Assembly (NCBI GenBank): GCA_947247005.1
Contig: OX365959.1
Coordinates: 42,372,360 to 42,436,359, forward strand
Direction of reading: 5' to 3'
Source: Spisula solida
Taxonomy: Eukaryota > Mollusca > Bivalvia > Venerida > Mactridae
DNA: 64,000 nucleotides
Part shown: piece after piece, positions 45,219 through 54,662 of the stretch
Layout: each line of letters opens with the position of its first letter
Position numbering within the stretch: position 1 is the stretch's first letter
Notes under the pieces: model-generated
What the model saw: the letters and a program-made list of their open reading frames with translations, nothing else
The model's database searches: none
Told to the model about the DNA's origin: nothing
Translations under genes and position numbers: made by a program

Positions 45219-45945
45219 TAAAGTTTAGGTACAGATTTTTTTAACCCCTTATATCTTCAAAGTGAATTGATATATTGCTTTGATACTTTGCATACTTGTT
45301 CATCATCATGACCTGAACCCCTACACAGGAGAAGATTACTATTGTGCATTTTGTTGAAACCCCTAACCCTAAACCCTTTTGGACTTGGAAATGCAAATGT
45401 TAAAGTTTAGGTATAGGTTTTTTAACCTCTAATATCTTCAAAGTGCATTGACATATTGCTTTGATACTTTGCATACTTGTTCACCATCATGACCCAACCC
45501 CTACACAGGGGTAGGTAACTCTATCAAACATTTAGTTGAAATAATGCCCCCTTTTGGACTTGGAAATGCAAATGTTAAAGTTTAGATACGGGGTTTTTAA
45601 CCTCTAATATCTTCAAAGTGCATTGGCATATTGCTTTGATACTTTGCATACTCCCAACCCATGCACAGGGGTAGGTAACTCTATTAAACATTTTGGTGAA
45701 GGTATGCCCCCTTTTTTCAACTTAGTGCAAATGTTAAAGTTTAGGTACAGGTTTTTTCACCTCTAATATTTTCAAAGTGCATTAACATAATGCTATGCAT
45801 ACTTGTTCTCCATTATGACCAAATCCCCTACACAGGAGTGGGTAACTCTATCAAGCATTTTGTTGAAATTATGCCACCATTTGGACTAAGACATGCTCAT
45901 TTGTTTACCTTCAATGACCAAGAGGATCTACACATAGAAGCAGGT
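45219..45945 (+). repeat. R1 repeat, outer copy, segment 4
   Basis: Resumes at 'taaagtttaggtacag' and carries four further ~165-bp subunits to 'gaggatctacacatagaagcaggt'. The continuation 'ggtaacggtcctgcataatt' lies at 54347. A telomere-like string ACCCCTAACCCTAAACCC replaces normal unit text at 45359-45376. The 64-codon frame at 45790-45984 is repeat sequence. Confidence 0.8.
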
Positions 45946-45979
45946 CAAATTGTTTGTAACATTGACGAGATGAGAGAGA

Positions 45980-46462
45980 GATGATTTTAACTTCGATATT
46001 GTAAATTACCCACACTTGGATGGAGATATTCCACGGTCAACTTCATATGGTGTTTACGCTTCTCAATTAATCCGTTTTGCTAGAGCTTGCTCTCGAGTGG
46101 AGGACTTCTATACTCGAAATATTTTTATTACTAATAAGTTACTGCAACAAGGCCATCGCTTCCATAAACTTCGTAAAACGTTTGCAAAATTCTATAGGCG
46201 TAATTCAGATCTCATTTCTAAATATGGTATTAATTTAAAGACACTTCTGCAACAAGGTCTGTCTCAGCCTGAATTTTATGGTGATGTGCTTTACAAATTT
46301 TGAAGGATTCTGGGTCATAGCCACTTTCATGATGTGTTTCTCAAGATCATAAAACGTTTTCTGAGTAGGGGTTATGACCCTTTAATTTTGCAACGGACTG
46401 CATGCTTAGCATTGGGTCCATTTACAGCTCACCACTATGCTTCTTATTTCATTGTGCGATAA
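45980..46462 (+). pseudogene. Reverse-transcriptase C-terminal fragment, broken
   Basis: The frame reads FDIVNYPHLDGDIPRSTSYG, then SQLIRFARACS, LLQQGHRFHKLRKTFAKFYR and GLSQPEFYGDVLYKF. A stop (TGA, 46301-46303) follows, and then, in the same frame, further similarity including 'LQRTACLAL' up to TAA at 46460. I recognise the '(V)DGD(V/I)PR..SYGVY.SQL.RFAR' block as the C-terminal part of reverse-transcriptase ORFs widespread in molluscan and cnidarian retroelements. The exact clade is uncertain. The catalytic RT core lies upstream and is absent, so the piece cannot be active. The stop likely arose from CGA to TGA. Confidence 0.75.
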
Positions 46463-47603
46463 CCGGAAAATATACAGACTCTATGATATGCCTAACCTCA
46501 AGCCTTTGTGGACGGCTGGCATTGATGTCTGTCTGTTACATTGAATTGTCGTACCCTTAAATGTTTTGCTCTCTTGTTGCTCTGACTTCTGATAGGTCAT
46601 TGAGTACTTTCTGTGCTACTCGATGGTTGTATTTTATATAATGTTTCATGTTTTACATTCCTTTATTACCGGTCACTGTGGCCTTTATGTTAGGGGACAT
46701 TACATGGCGGGCAACAATTATTTACACTGTCCTGTTCTATAAGGTTGTCTATTGGGTAAGTTTGAGGTTTGGTGCACTGTACAACGTTTAAGCCCCCAGT
46801 GACATGTGTCACTGTCCGTACCAAGGCGGAAGCCCTTTAGTCAACTTTCCTCTGTGTATGTACTGTCCACTTTATAGTATAATTGGAAAAAAAATACAAA
46901 AATATTTGGCCACTGTGCCTTTTGTTATACTTTATTAATTTTGTATGTGCCATTCTGCAAATTCGTTGCAAGGCTGCTTCGTATCTTTCAAAATTGCATA
47001 TACTCCGTGTCTGTTGTGGATTGTCCTTGTGGTGTGTGTTTTGTTCGGTTGTTAATTTCTAACCAACTGGCTCTTGTTCCGTTTTAGTTTGACTGACTTA
47101 AGCAGCAGACTTTCGGGATTGGATGCCCGGTTTTGTATTACATGTTCCTGTGCTAGTTTTTTATGTTGGACATGTTCCGCGCCTTTTCGAGTGAAGTTTA
47201 TTTTCTGTGCCTTTTTGTTCTCGTGTGTCCCGCGGTTTCTGTTGGGGGCGGTGCTACTTCCGGTAGTTTCGTATTTTGTTTAATTATTATAATATGGGTT
47301 TGTATCTGGATTTAAACGCCAATTCCGTTTACAGTGGAGTTTTTCATTTTTAAATAATCTATAATATGCCATAATTTCTCAGTATTTAATTTTTTGACCG
47401 GGGACAAAAGTTATATGGAGCTAGGAGTTATGTATTCGTATTTGCTGGTTGTCCTCTTACTATTTCGCCCCCACGATTTGCATCCTGCCTGGTTCGTTCA
47501 TGAGTTTATGTACAGCTGTGGAGTTATGGATGTAGTGTTTTGTCCCCTTAGGTCATTTAACGTAGTTAAGTTTTGTCCCCTGAGGTCATTTAACGTAGTT
47601 GTA
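46463..47603 (+). other. Probable 3' untranslated part of the retroelement
   Basis: No conserved coding frame was found after the RT remnant. The strand is T-rich ('ttttgttatactttattaattttg', 'gtcccctgaggtcatttaacg' twice at about 47540 and 47576). Open frames at 47074-47283 and 47394-47756 have no recognisable motif. Confidence 0.5.
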
Positions 47604-47768
47604 AGTCCCCTGCCGGTTTTTGACCGGAGGGGACTATTGGTTTGCCATCAGTCCGTCAGTTTTGGTTCTGACGGGAATTGTGGGTGCTATGGAAACAGAC
47701 ACATTGAATATGGCTTTAAACCGGTAGGGGACTTCTGTATTGCTTGCAATTCTTAATGACTTGTTCAT
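47604..47768. mobile_element. AGTCCCC-terminus MITE, copy 4
   Basis: AGTCCCCTGCCGGTTTTTGA at the left and, opposite strand at 47733, AGTCCCCTACCGGTTTAAAG. It is followed by the family flank 'attgcttgcaattcttaatg'. It lies in opposite orientation to 21449-22380 and is about 130 bp between the termini, shorter than copy 1. Confidence 0.75.
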
Positions 47769-48061
47769 TAAGTCATATCTCGATTTGATTAATTACGTCA
47801 TTTTACTAATTGAAAGTAGGTCATACGACTATACGGGCCTTTCAACGTTTTAATACTGTTATTTAACTTTTGAGACTAAAGGCTGCTAAAATTATGTAGT
47901 TCAGCAGTTTTACTGTTGTAACTATGTCATTCAGCGTAGGCATTCCGCCTTTTGTTTGCTGAATCTTTTCTACTGGGTCATTCAGCTAGTTATAATTTAT
48001 TATACTTTTCGACAGCTTGGACTTGGGCGGATCTGCGCTTGTTTAGTTGGGCATTGTGCTT
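47769..48061 (+). mobile_element. Retroelement 3' end, left of the foldback insertion
   Basis: From 'taggtcatacgactatacgg' (47817) onward it matches 13545-13790 closely. It ends with GTGCTT (48056-48061), the target sequence duplicated by the foldback element. The remainder is at 54263-54346. Confidence 0.8.
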
Positions 48062-50330
48062 TGTTACAACCCGTTTTGTAATAAAGTTGCAAAGTGTAAT
48101 AATTATTACAAAACGGGTTGAGAGCTTATTACACTTTGAAAAAATGTTTGCAACCCGTTTTGTAATAAAGTTGCAAAATGTAATAATTATTACAAAACGG
48201 GTTGAGAGCTTATTACACTTTGAAAAAATGTTTGCAACCCGTTTTGTAATAAAGTTGCAAAATGTAATAATTTTTTTAAGATCACCTCAAAAGTGAGGTA
48301 TTCATTACAAAACGGATTGAAAGAGTTATAACACCTTGAAAATAACCTTGTAACCCGTTTCGTAATATATGTTCAAAATGTAATAAATTTTCAAAATGTA
48401 ATAAATTTTTGAAATCACCTCAAAAGTGAGGTATTTATTACAAAACAAGCTGGGAATGTTATTACACTTTAAAATAACTTTTCAACCCGTTTTGTAATAA
48501 ATTTTCGAAATGTAATAATTTTTTGAAATCACCCCAAAAGTGAGATATTCAATACAAAACGGGTTAAGAAGTGTTCTTTTGCTTGGAAATGACCTTGCAA
48601 TCCAATGTAATAATTTTTTGAAATCACCTCAAAAGTGAGGTATTCAATACAAAACGGGTTAAGAAGTGTTCTTTTGCTTGGAAATGACCTTGCAACCCGT
48701 TTTGTAATAATTTTTCGAAATGTAATCATTTTTGAAGTCACCTCAAAAGTGAGGTATTCATTACAAAAAAAGGTTTTGATGCGTTCTTTTGCTTGGAAAT
48801 GACCTTGCAACCATATTGTTATAATTTTTCGAAATGTAATAATTTTTTTAAATCACCTCAAAAGTGAGGTATTTATTACAAAACGGGTTGAGAAGTGTTA
48901 TTACACTTTGAAAATAACCATGCAACTCGTTTTGTAATAATTTTTCCCAATGTAAATAATTTTTGCAATCACCTCAAAAGTGAGGTATTTATAAAAAACG
49001 GTTTGAGAGAGTTATTACACTTTGAAAATAACCATGCAACTCGTTTTGTAATAATTTTTCGAAATGTAATAAATTTTTGCTATCACCTCAAAATAAGGTA
49101 TTTATTACAAAACGGGTTAAGAAAGTGTTATTACACTTTGAAAAACACATTGCAACCCGTTGTGTAATAAAGTTGCAAAATGTAATAATTATTACAAAAC
49201 GGGTTGAGAGCTTATTACACTTTGAAAAAAATGTTTGCAACCCGTTTTGTAATAAAGTTGCAAAATGTAATAATTTTTTTAAGATCACCTCAAAGGTGAG
49301 GTATTCATTACAAAACGGGTTGAGAGAGTTATTACACCTTGAAAATAACCTTGTAACCCGTTTTGTAATATATGTTCAAAATGTAATAAATTTTCAAAAT
49401 GTAATAAATTTTTGAAATCACCTCAAAAGTGAGGTATTTATTACAAAACAAGCTGGGAGTGTTATTACACTTTAAAATAACTTTTCAACCCGTTTTGTAA
49501 TAAATTTTCGAAACGTTATAATTTTTTGAAATCACCTCAAAAGTGAGGTATTCAACACAAAACGGGTTAAGAAAGTGTTATTACACTTTGAAAAACACAT
49601 TGCAACCCGTTTTGTAATAAAGTTGCAAAATGTAATAATTATTACAAAACGGGTTGAGAGCTTATTACACTTTGAAAAAAATGTTTGCAACCCGTTTTGT
49701 AATAAAGTTGCAAAATGTAATAATTTTTTTAAGATCACCTCAAAGGTGAGGTATTCATTACAAAACGGGTTGAGAGAGTTATTACACCTTGAAAATAACC
49801 TTGTAACCCGTTTTGTAATATATGTTCAAAATGTAATAAATTTTCAAAATGTAATAAATTTTTGAAATCACCTCAAAAGTGAGGTATTTATTACAAAACA
49901 AGCTGGGAGTGTTATTACACTTTAAAATAACTTTTCAACCCGTTTTGTAATAAATTTTCGAAACGTTATAATTTTTTGAAATCACCTCAAAAGTGAGGTA
50001 TTCAATACAAAACGGGTTAAGAAGTGTTCTTTTGCTTGGAAATGACCTTGCAACCCGTTTTGTAATAATTTTTCGAAATGTAATAATTTTTGAAATCACC
50101 TCAAAAGTGAGGTATTCATTACAAAACGGGTTGAGAAGTGATATTACACTTTGAAAATAACATTGCAACCCGTTTTGTAATAAAGTTGCTAAATCTAATA
50201 AATGTTTTCAATCACCTTAAAAGTAAGGTATTTATTACAAAACGGGTTGAGAAGTTTATTACACTTTGAAAATAACATTGCAACCCGTTTTGTAATAAAG
50301 TTGCAAAATGTAATACATTTTCAAAACGTA
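48062..50330. repeat. Left arm array of the foldback element
   Basis: Irregular units of 100-135 bp alternate 'aacccgttttgtaataa' and 'ttacaaaacgggttgaga', linked by 'aatgtaataattttt', 'ttacactttgaaaataac' and the palindromic segment ACCTC-aaaagt-GAGGT. A block of about 460 bp is duplicated almost exactly (about 49109-49560 and 49570-50020). The short open frames (for example 49575-49865) are array artefacts. Confidence 0.85.
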
Positions 50331-50627
50331 TCGATTTTCGGCATTTCGTCAATGATTTGACATTTAATATAATTATACGGGATGTCATTTAATTGAAATT
50401 TGATATTGGTAGTGTAAATATCTAGACTGACATTGAAAGAAACATTACTTTTTAAGAAAAAAATATTGCGGAAAAATTTGGAGCCTTGTCGTAAGCGAAA
50501 ACAAGCCGATTTACGCACTGCAACTCTTTCGATCAAATGTTCCCTTCTGTTCATTTCACCCCACGGTAAAAAGTTATGAATGTCAAAAATCATGAAATTG
50601 AGTATTTTTTGTGTTACCTATTTGACA
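50331..50627. repeat. Inner inverted arm, left
   Basis: Inverted counterpart of 52777-53045. Shared strings include 'gatcgaaagagtt' versus its complement, 'ttcacccca', 'aaacaagccgattta' and 'acattactttttaag'. A 90-codon minus-strand frame (50321-50593) is only partly preserved in the other arm, which argues against coding. Confidence 0.75.
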
Positions 50628-52776
50628 TAGATCTGCAATAGTGTATATTGTAATAAAGATGACTTCTAAATGTGATGTCCAAGTGCTGATAAGCTCAACC
50701 GCACTAAAATGTTTGTGCTGTGTTCATGTCTTTGTTATAGCAAATATCGGTCCATTTTTGACATTTTAGGTCTTACACAGTATGAAAATATAATTCTTGT
50801 CACTTTGTTCCCTGCCAATAATGCTTATATGCCTAGTAGTCTCCTCTACAGCCTTGTGGTTAAGCGTCCGCTTTGAGTGCAGAAGGTCCTGGGTTGGATC
50901 CTAGCCCGCGGGGACAGGACAGTCGGACAGGGAAGGCAGAACTTTTATGAAATGTTGATAGAACGAGACATTCGCTTGCTTCTTCTGCGTCAATGTAGTT
51001 AGGCTACTATTTTCATTTTTCAAGACACTTACTCAATGAGAAATATATTTGTGATTTTACCTTCCGTTACAATGACACGATTTCCACTGACAAATTATTA
51101 TTACTATTAGTAGTAGTTTTTGTTTCCTCCATGACTGTGTAGCATGAAATGACATAATGACAATGAATATAAATAAGAACGATAAGAACATCATTATAGC
51201 ACTGAGAATTTGACGTGATCCTGACCTTATATGCATTAATACATGTATTTTAGAAGGTTATTGCGTTTAATATAAAAAACCTCGAGAAAATCGTGCAATA
51301 CCGGTCGTTTAAATTTGTATTGGTATTACGCCTCGAGTTTTTTTTTCATATTTCCCGCTAATGAAAACAAACAGCCGGGATTACAAATATAGACAATATA
51401 TCAGCTCCTAATTATGCTAATAGAAGGTCGAGAATCGTGTCGAATTCTCCGTACTATACCATAAAACATTATAGGTCGATTTCGAGCATTGAATCGTAAC
51501 TGTACTTTTGAGGTTTTTCTAGTTGGTATGTGAATATGCGTGAAGTAAGCAGCTAGCTGCCAGTTGCCAGTAGCCGATTCAACTACACAATCCTGCTGCC
51601 GATTCGATTTTCGCTAGCGTGTCGGCAACTGCGAACTGGGCCCGGGGGATAGCAGCCAATTCGATTTATAGTAAAGGGTCGAATAGGCAACTGCGAACTG
51701 CCAACGTCGGCATTGTACGGAACAGTATGTCGTAACCCGTAGTGCATTGTCTCAGTGGGGTCCTGTCATCCAACCTGGTCGTAGATCATTTTTAACTAAC
51801 TACAGACAAATAATGAGTTCAAACTTTGTTCATCACTACGCTCGATGTACTACGAACAACTACATTCATCAACAGTTTTCCCTGACTTCGGTTTACTACC
51901 AGACCCAACTTGTACAGGATGTTCATCCACAACCGTCTGACCAGGACATTAACATACGTCGTTGAACACTAGTTTGAAACTTGATGTATCAAGTATCTCC
52001 TCTGGAGTTTAGATGTACTGTTATTTGAAATAGTTCATGTGGTATTCTGAATACAGGTTAAAGGAATTTCTGTAGAACGTCTCATTCTCAAGCCTCAGTT
52101 CCTGGATGGTAACTGGCTCATACCGTTTCTATGCCTGTCTGTATCGGTACGAAACGGGGCTTTGCCGTTCTTTACCGGCCAGTGTTCACCGTGGTGTGCG
52201 TCATACCGGTATGACATTTAGAAGGACGGTAGAGCAACGGATCTTATTCGAAAAGTCCCGGAAATCCCTGCATATAACAGGGTCCGTCGCGCTGAATATA
52301 TCAATTTTCGCGAACAAATCGTGCAATATTGGTCCTTAAAATTTGTGTTGGTAGTATACACCGAGCGTCTTCGGGTTTTTTCACGCTTATGAAAACATAC
52401 CACCGGAGTTATAAATATAGTCATTTTATCAGCTGTTAAATTGAGAATCACGTCAAATTTTCCGTACTTTACATTAATTTATTACTGCCGTTTTGAGCAT
52501 GTCTTATTAGCAAACAATTGTTATTGTAAACATTTCATAAAATACACATCAGTATACTTGTATGTTGAGCTTTACTTCTTGGCTATACGTATACTAATTG
52601 GATATTCGGCGGTTTCTGTTGGTTACGCTTAGTCGCAAATGTTATATAGTATAATGATGGCCACCCGACACTTATATAAGTATTAGTGTAAAACAATACA
52701 TTTGAGCTTCACATAAAATCAAATTTAAAAACATGGCATGTATTTTCTAAGAAGCATACGACCATTAAGAGAGGAT
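50628..52776. other. Centre of the foldback element
   Basis: Contains a tRNA-like SINE head (50848-50935) and two diverged direct copies of a ~170-bp segment (51283-51460 and 52303-52470; 'atcgtgcaata', 'aaatttgt-ttggta', 'gaaaac', 'ttataaatatag'). Between them is a short inverted cluster ('cagttgccagtagccgattc', 'gtcggcaactgcgaactggg'). A 72-codon frame at 51747-51965 (starts MSQWGPVIQPGRRSF) is outside the arrays but unidentified. No transposase was found. Confidence 0.5.
50848..50935 (+). mobile_element. tRNA-like SINE head
   Basis: A-box region ACAGCCTTGTGGTTAAGCGTC and B box GGTCCTGGGTTGGATCCTAG are spaced as in tRNA-derived SINEs. The acceptor stem cannot be closed convincingly, so it is not a working tRNA by eye. 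Confidence 0.6.
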
Positions 52777-53045
52777 AACACAAAAAATACTAAATTTCGT
52801 GATATTTGATATTCACAACGTTTTACCGTGGGGTGAAATGAACAGAAGGGAACATTTGATCGAAAGAGTTGCACTGCGTAAATCGGCTTGTTTTCGCTGA
52901 CGACAAGGCCCCAAAGTTTTCCGCTACATTTTTTTCTTAAAAAGTAATGTTTCTTCCAATGTCAATCTAGATGTTTAGAATACCAATATCAAATTTCAAT
53001 TCAATGACATCCGGTAATTGTTAAATGTCAAATCATGGACGAAGA
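52777..53045. repeat. Inner inverted arm, right
   Basis: Reverse-complement partner of 50331-50627. The two arms differ by scattered substitutions and short indels, so they are older or less homogenised than the outer arms. Confidence 0.75.
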
Positions 53046-54262
53046 GCAGAAAATATGTTACATTTCAAAAAATTATTACATTTTGCAACTTTATTAAAAA
53101 GTGTAATAACACTTCTCAACCCGTTTTGTAATAAATACCTCACTTTTGAGGTGATTTCTAAAATTTATTACATTTTGCAACTTTATTACAAAACGGGTTG
53201 CAAACATTTTTTCAAAGTGTAATAAGCTCTCAACCCGTTTTGTAATAATTATTACATTTTGCAACTTGATTACAAAACGGGTTGCAATGATTATTTCAAA
53301 GTGTAATAACACTCCTCAACCCGTTTTGTAATAAATACCTTACTTTTGAGGTGATTGCAAAAATTTATAACATTTCGAAAAATTATTACAAAACGACTTG
53401 CGTGGTTATTTTCAAAGTGTAATAACACTTCTCAACCCGTTTTGTAATAAATACCTCACTTTTGAGGTGATTTCAAAAATTTATTACATTTCGAAAAAAA
53501 ATAACAAAAGGGTTGCAAGGTCATTTCCAAGCAAAAGAACACCTCAAAATCCTTTTTTGTAATGAATACCTCACTTTTGAGGTGATTTCAAAAATTTATT
53601 AAATTTCGAAACATTATTACAAAACGGGTTGCAATGTCATATCCAAGCAAAAGAACACCTCAAAACCCTTTTTTGTAATGAATACCTCGCTTTCGAGGTG
53701 ATTTCAAAAAAATATTACATTTCGAAAAATTATTACAAAACGTGTTGCAAGGTCATTTCCAAGCAAAGAACACTTCTTAACCCGTTTTGTATTGAATACC
53801 TCACTTTTGAGGTGATTTCAAAAAATTATTACATTTCGAAAATTTATTACAAAACGGGTTGAAAAGTTTTTTTGTTGTTTTGTAATTAATACCTCACTTT
53901 TGAGGTGATTTCAAAAATTTATTACATTTTGAAAATTTATTACATTTTGAACATATATTACGAAACGGGTTACAAGGTAATTTTCAAGGTGTAATAACTC
54001 TCTCAACCCGTTTTGTAATGAATACCTCACTCTTGAGGTGATCTTAAAAAAAATTATTACATTTTGCAACTTTATTACAAAACGGGTTGCAAACATTTTT
54101 TCAAAGTGTAATAAGCTCTCAACCCGTTTTGTAATAATTATTACATTTTGCAACTTTATTACAAAACGGGTTGCAAACATTTTTTCAAAGTGTAATAAGC
54201 TCTCAACCCGTTTTGTAATAATTATTACACTTTACAACTTTATTACAAAACGGGTTGTAACA
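53046..54262. repeat. Right arm array of the foldback element
   Basis: Inverted, shorter version of the left array (1.2 kb versus 2.3 kb), with the same linked motifs in opposite order and roughly eight copies of the ACCTC-acttttGAGGT palindrome. The terminal ~150 bp are nearly identical to the left terminus read on the opposite strand. Confidence 0.85.
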
Positions 54263-54346
54263 GTGCTTTGTGTGTTTTTAATGTTTTCTGTGCTCGGTGC
54301 TTAAGTTGAGTGCTGCCTTCCCTGTCTGACTTAATATAATCTTTTT
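54263..54346 (+). mobile_element. Retroelement 3' end, right of the foldback insertion
   Basis: Begins with the second GTGCTT and continues 'tgtgtgtttttaatgttttc' to 'gtctgacttaatataatcttttt', matching 13785-13872. A few bases differ. Confidence 0.8.
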
Positions 54347-54662
54347 GGTAACGGTCCTGCATAATTTGTGCAAATTATCCCCCTTTTTGGACTTAGAAGG
54401 CCAAAATCTACAAAGCAGAGGGTAATGCTGGTGTTATGAAGCATTTTGTTTTGAATACATAATGATTGTACTAACCTAGTGTCACAGGACCAGTATTTGA
54501 CTGACACAATTACTTGAATTGTCGTCAGCCCGGGAAGCTCAGTTGGTACAGCACCTGACTTGCAAGCGGGAGGTCGCGGGTTCGAGCCCCGTCCTGGGTA
54601 TATGATTTTTATGAACCTACAACACTAGCATGGCGTTGCAAATAGTGGAGCGGGCTGTTCGT
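54347..54662 (+). repeat. R1 repeat, outer copy, final segment
   Basis: 'ggtaacggtcctgcataatt', 'ggtaatgctggtgttatgaagcattttgttttgaatac' and 'gcatggcgttgcaaatagtgg' follow the R1 order seen at 16985-17160. The copy stops at 'gggctgttcgtg', where R1 should continue 'gacagctcttg', because the satellite begins there. A SINE interrupts it at about 54480-54613. Confidence 0.75.
54480..54613 (+). mobile_element. SINE with a well-preserved tRNA-Ala-like head
   Basis: 54528-54599 folds almost as a tRNA: acceptor GCCCGGG/CCTGGGT pairs fully allowing G-T, the T arm is GCGGG-TTCGAGC-CCCGT, and the anticodon loop CTTGCAA gives TGC (Ala). The D stem (GCTC against AGCA/GCAC) does not pair properly and the anticodon stem has a mismatch. 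It splits R1 between 'gtactaacctag' and 'actagcatggcg', consistent with a SINE insertion rather than a functional tRNA gene. Confidence 0.65.

Larger units (their letters stand above)
48062..54262. mobile_element. 6.2-kb foldback element with TGTTACAACCCG termini
   Basis: Left terminus TGTTACAACCCGTTTTGTAA is mirrored at the right end, and inverted identity continues for well over 100 bp with few mismatches. GTGCTT flanks both sides (48056-48061 and 54263-54268), and the matching uninterrupted site exists at 13785-13790. Both arms are arrays of TTACAAAACGGGTTG-type motifs (48062-50330 and 53045-54262) enclosing inverted inner arms (50331-50627 and 52777-53045) and a 2.1-kb centre. No transposase or RT was seen. 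TG...CA ends and a 6-bp duplication are also LTR-like, but there is no direct LTR pair. Class unassigned. Confidence 0.9.
45946..54346 (+). mobile_element. Retroelement 3' part inserted in R1 (itself interrupted)
   Basis: Everything between R1 '...agaagcaggt' and 'ggtaacggtcc...' is foreign to R1, with only GGT clearly shared at the two junctions. It contains an RT C-terminal remnant (45980-46462), about 1.6 kb of 3' untranslated sequence, an AGTCCCC MITE (47604-47768), and the last part split by the 6.2-kb foldback element. Its 3' end (to 'cttaatataatcttttt') matches 13540-13872. Without inserts it is about 2 kb, so it is strongly 5'-truncated, as usual for non-LTR elements. Confidence 0.7.

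Noticed and set aside
46016..46303. Intact host gene encoding a 95-residue protein
   Set aside because: The apparent start is an internal TTG; similarity extends upstream and past the stop, matching a retroelement RT tail.
48529..50168. Several frames of 77-112 codons in the foldback arrays
   Set aside because: Both strands give similar peptides because the DNA is made of inverted copies of one motif; they are artefacts.
48062..54262. LTR retrotransposon or Polinton
   Set aside because: TG...CA ends and a 6-bp duplication fit superficially, but the ends are inverted, not direct, and no integrase, polymerase or capsid frame is visible.
54528..54599. Functional tRNA-Ala (TGC) gene
   Set aside because: Acceptor and T arms pair, but the D stem does not and the anticodon stem is mismatched. 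It lies in a SINE-like insertion within R1.
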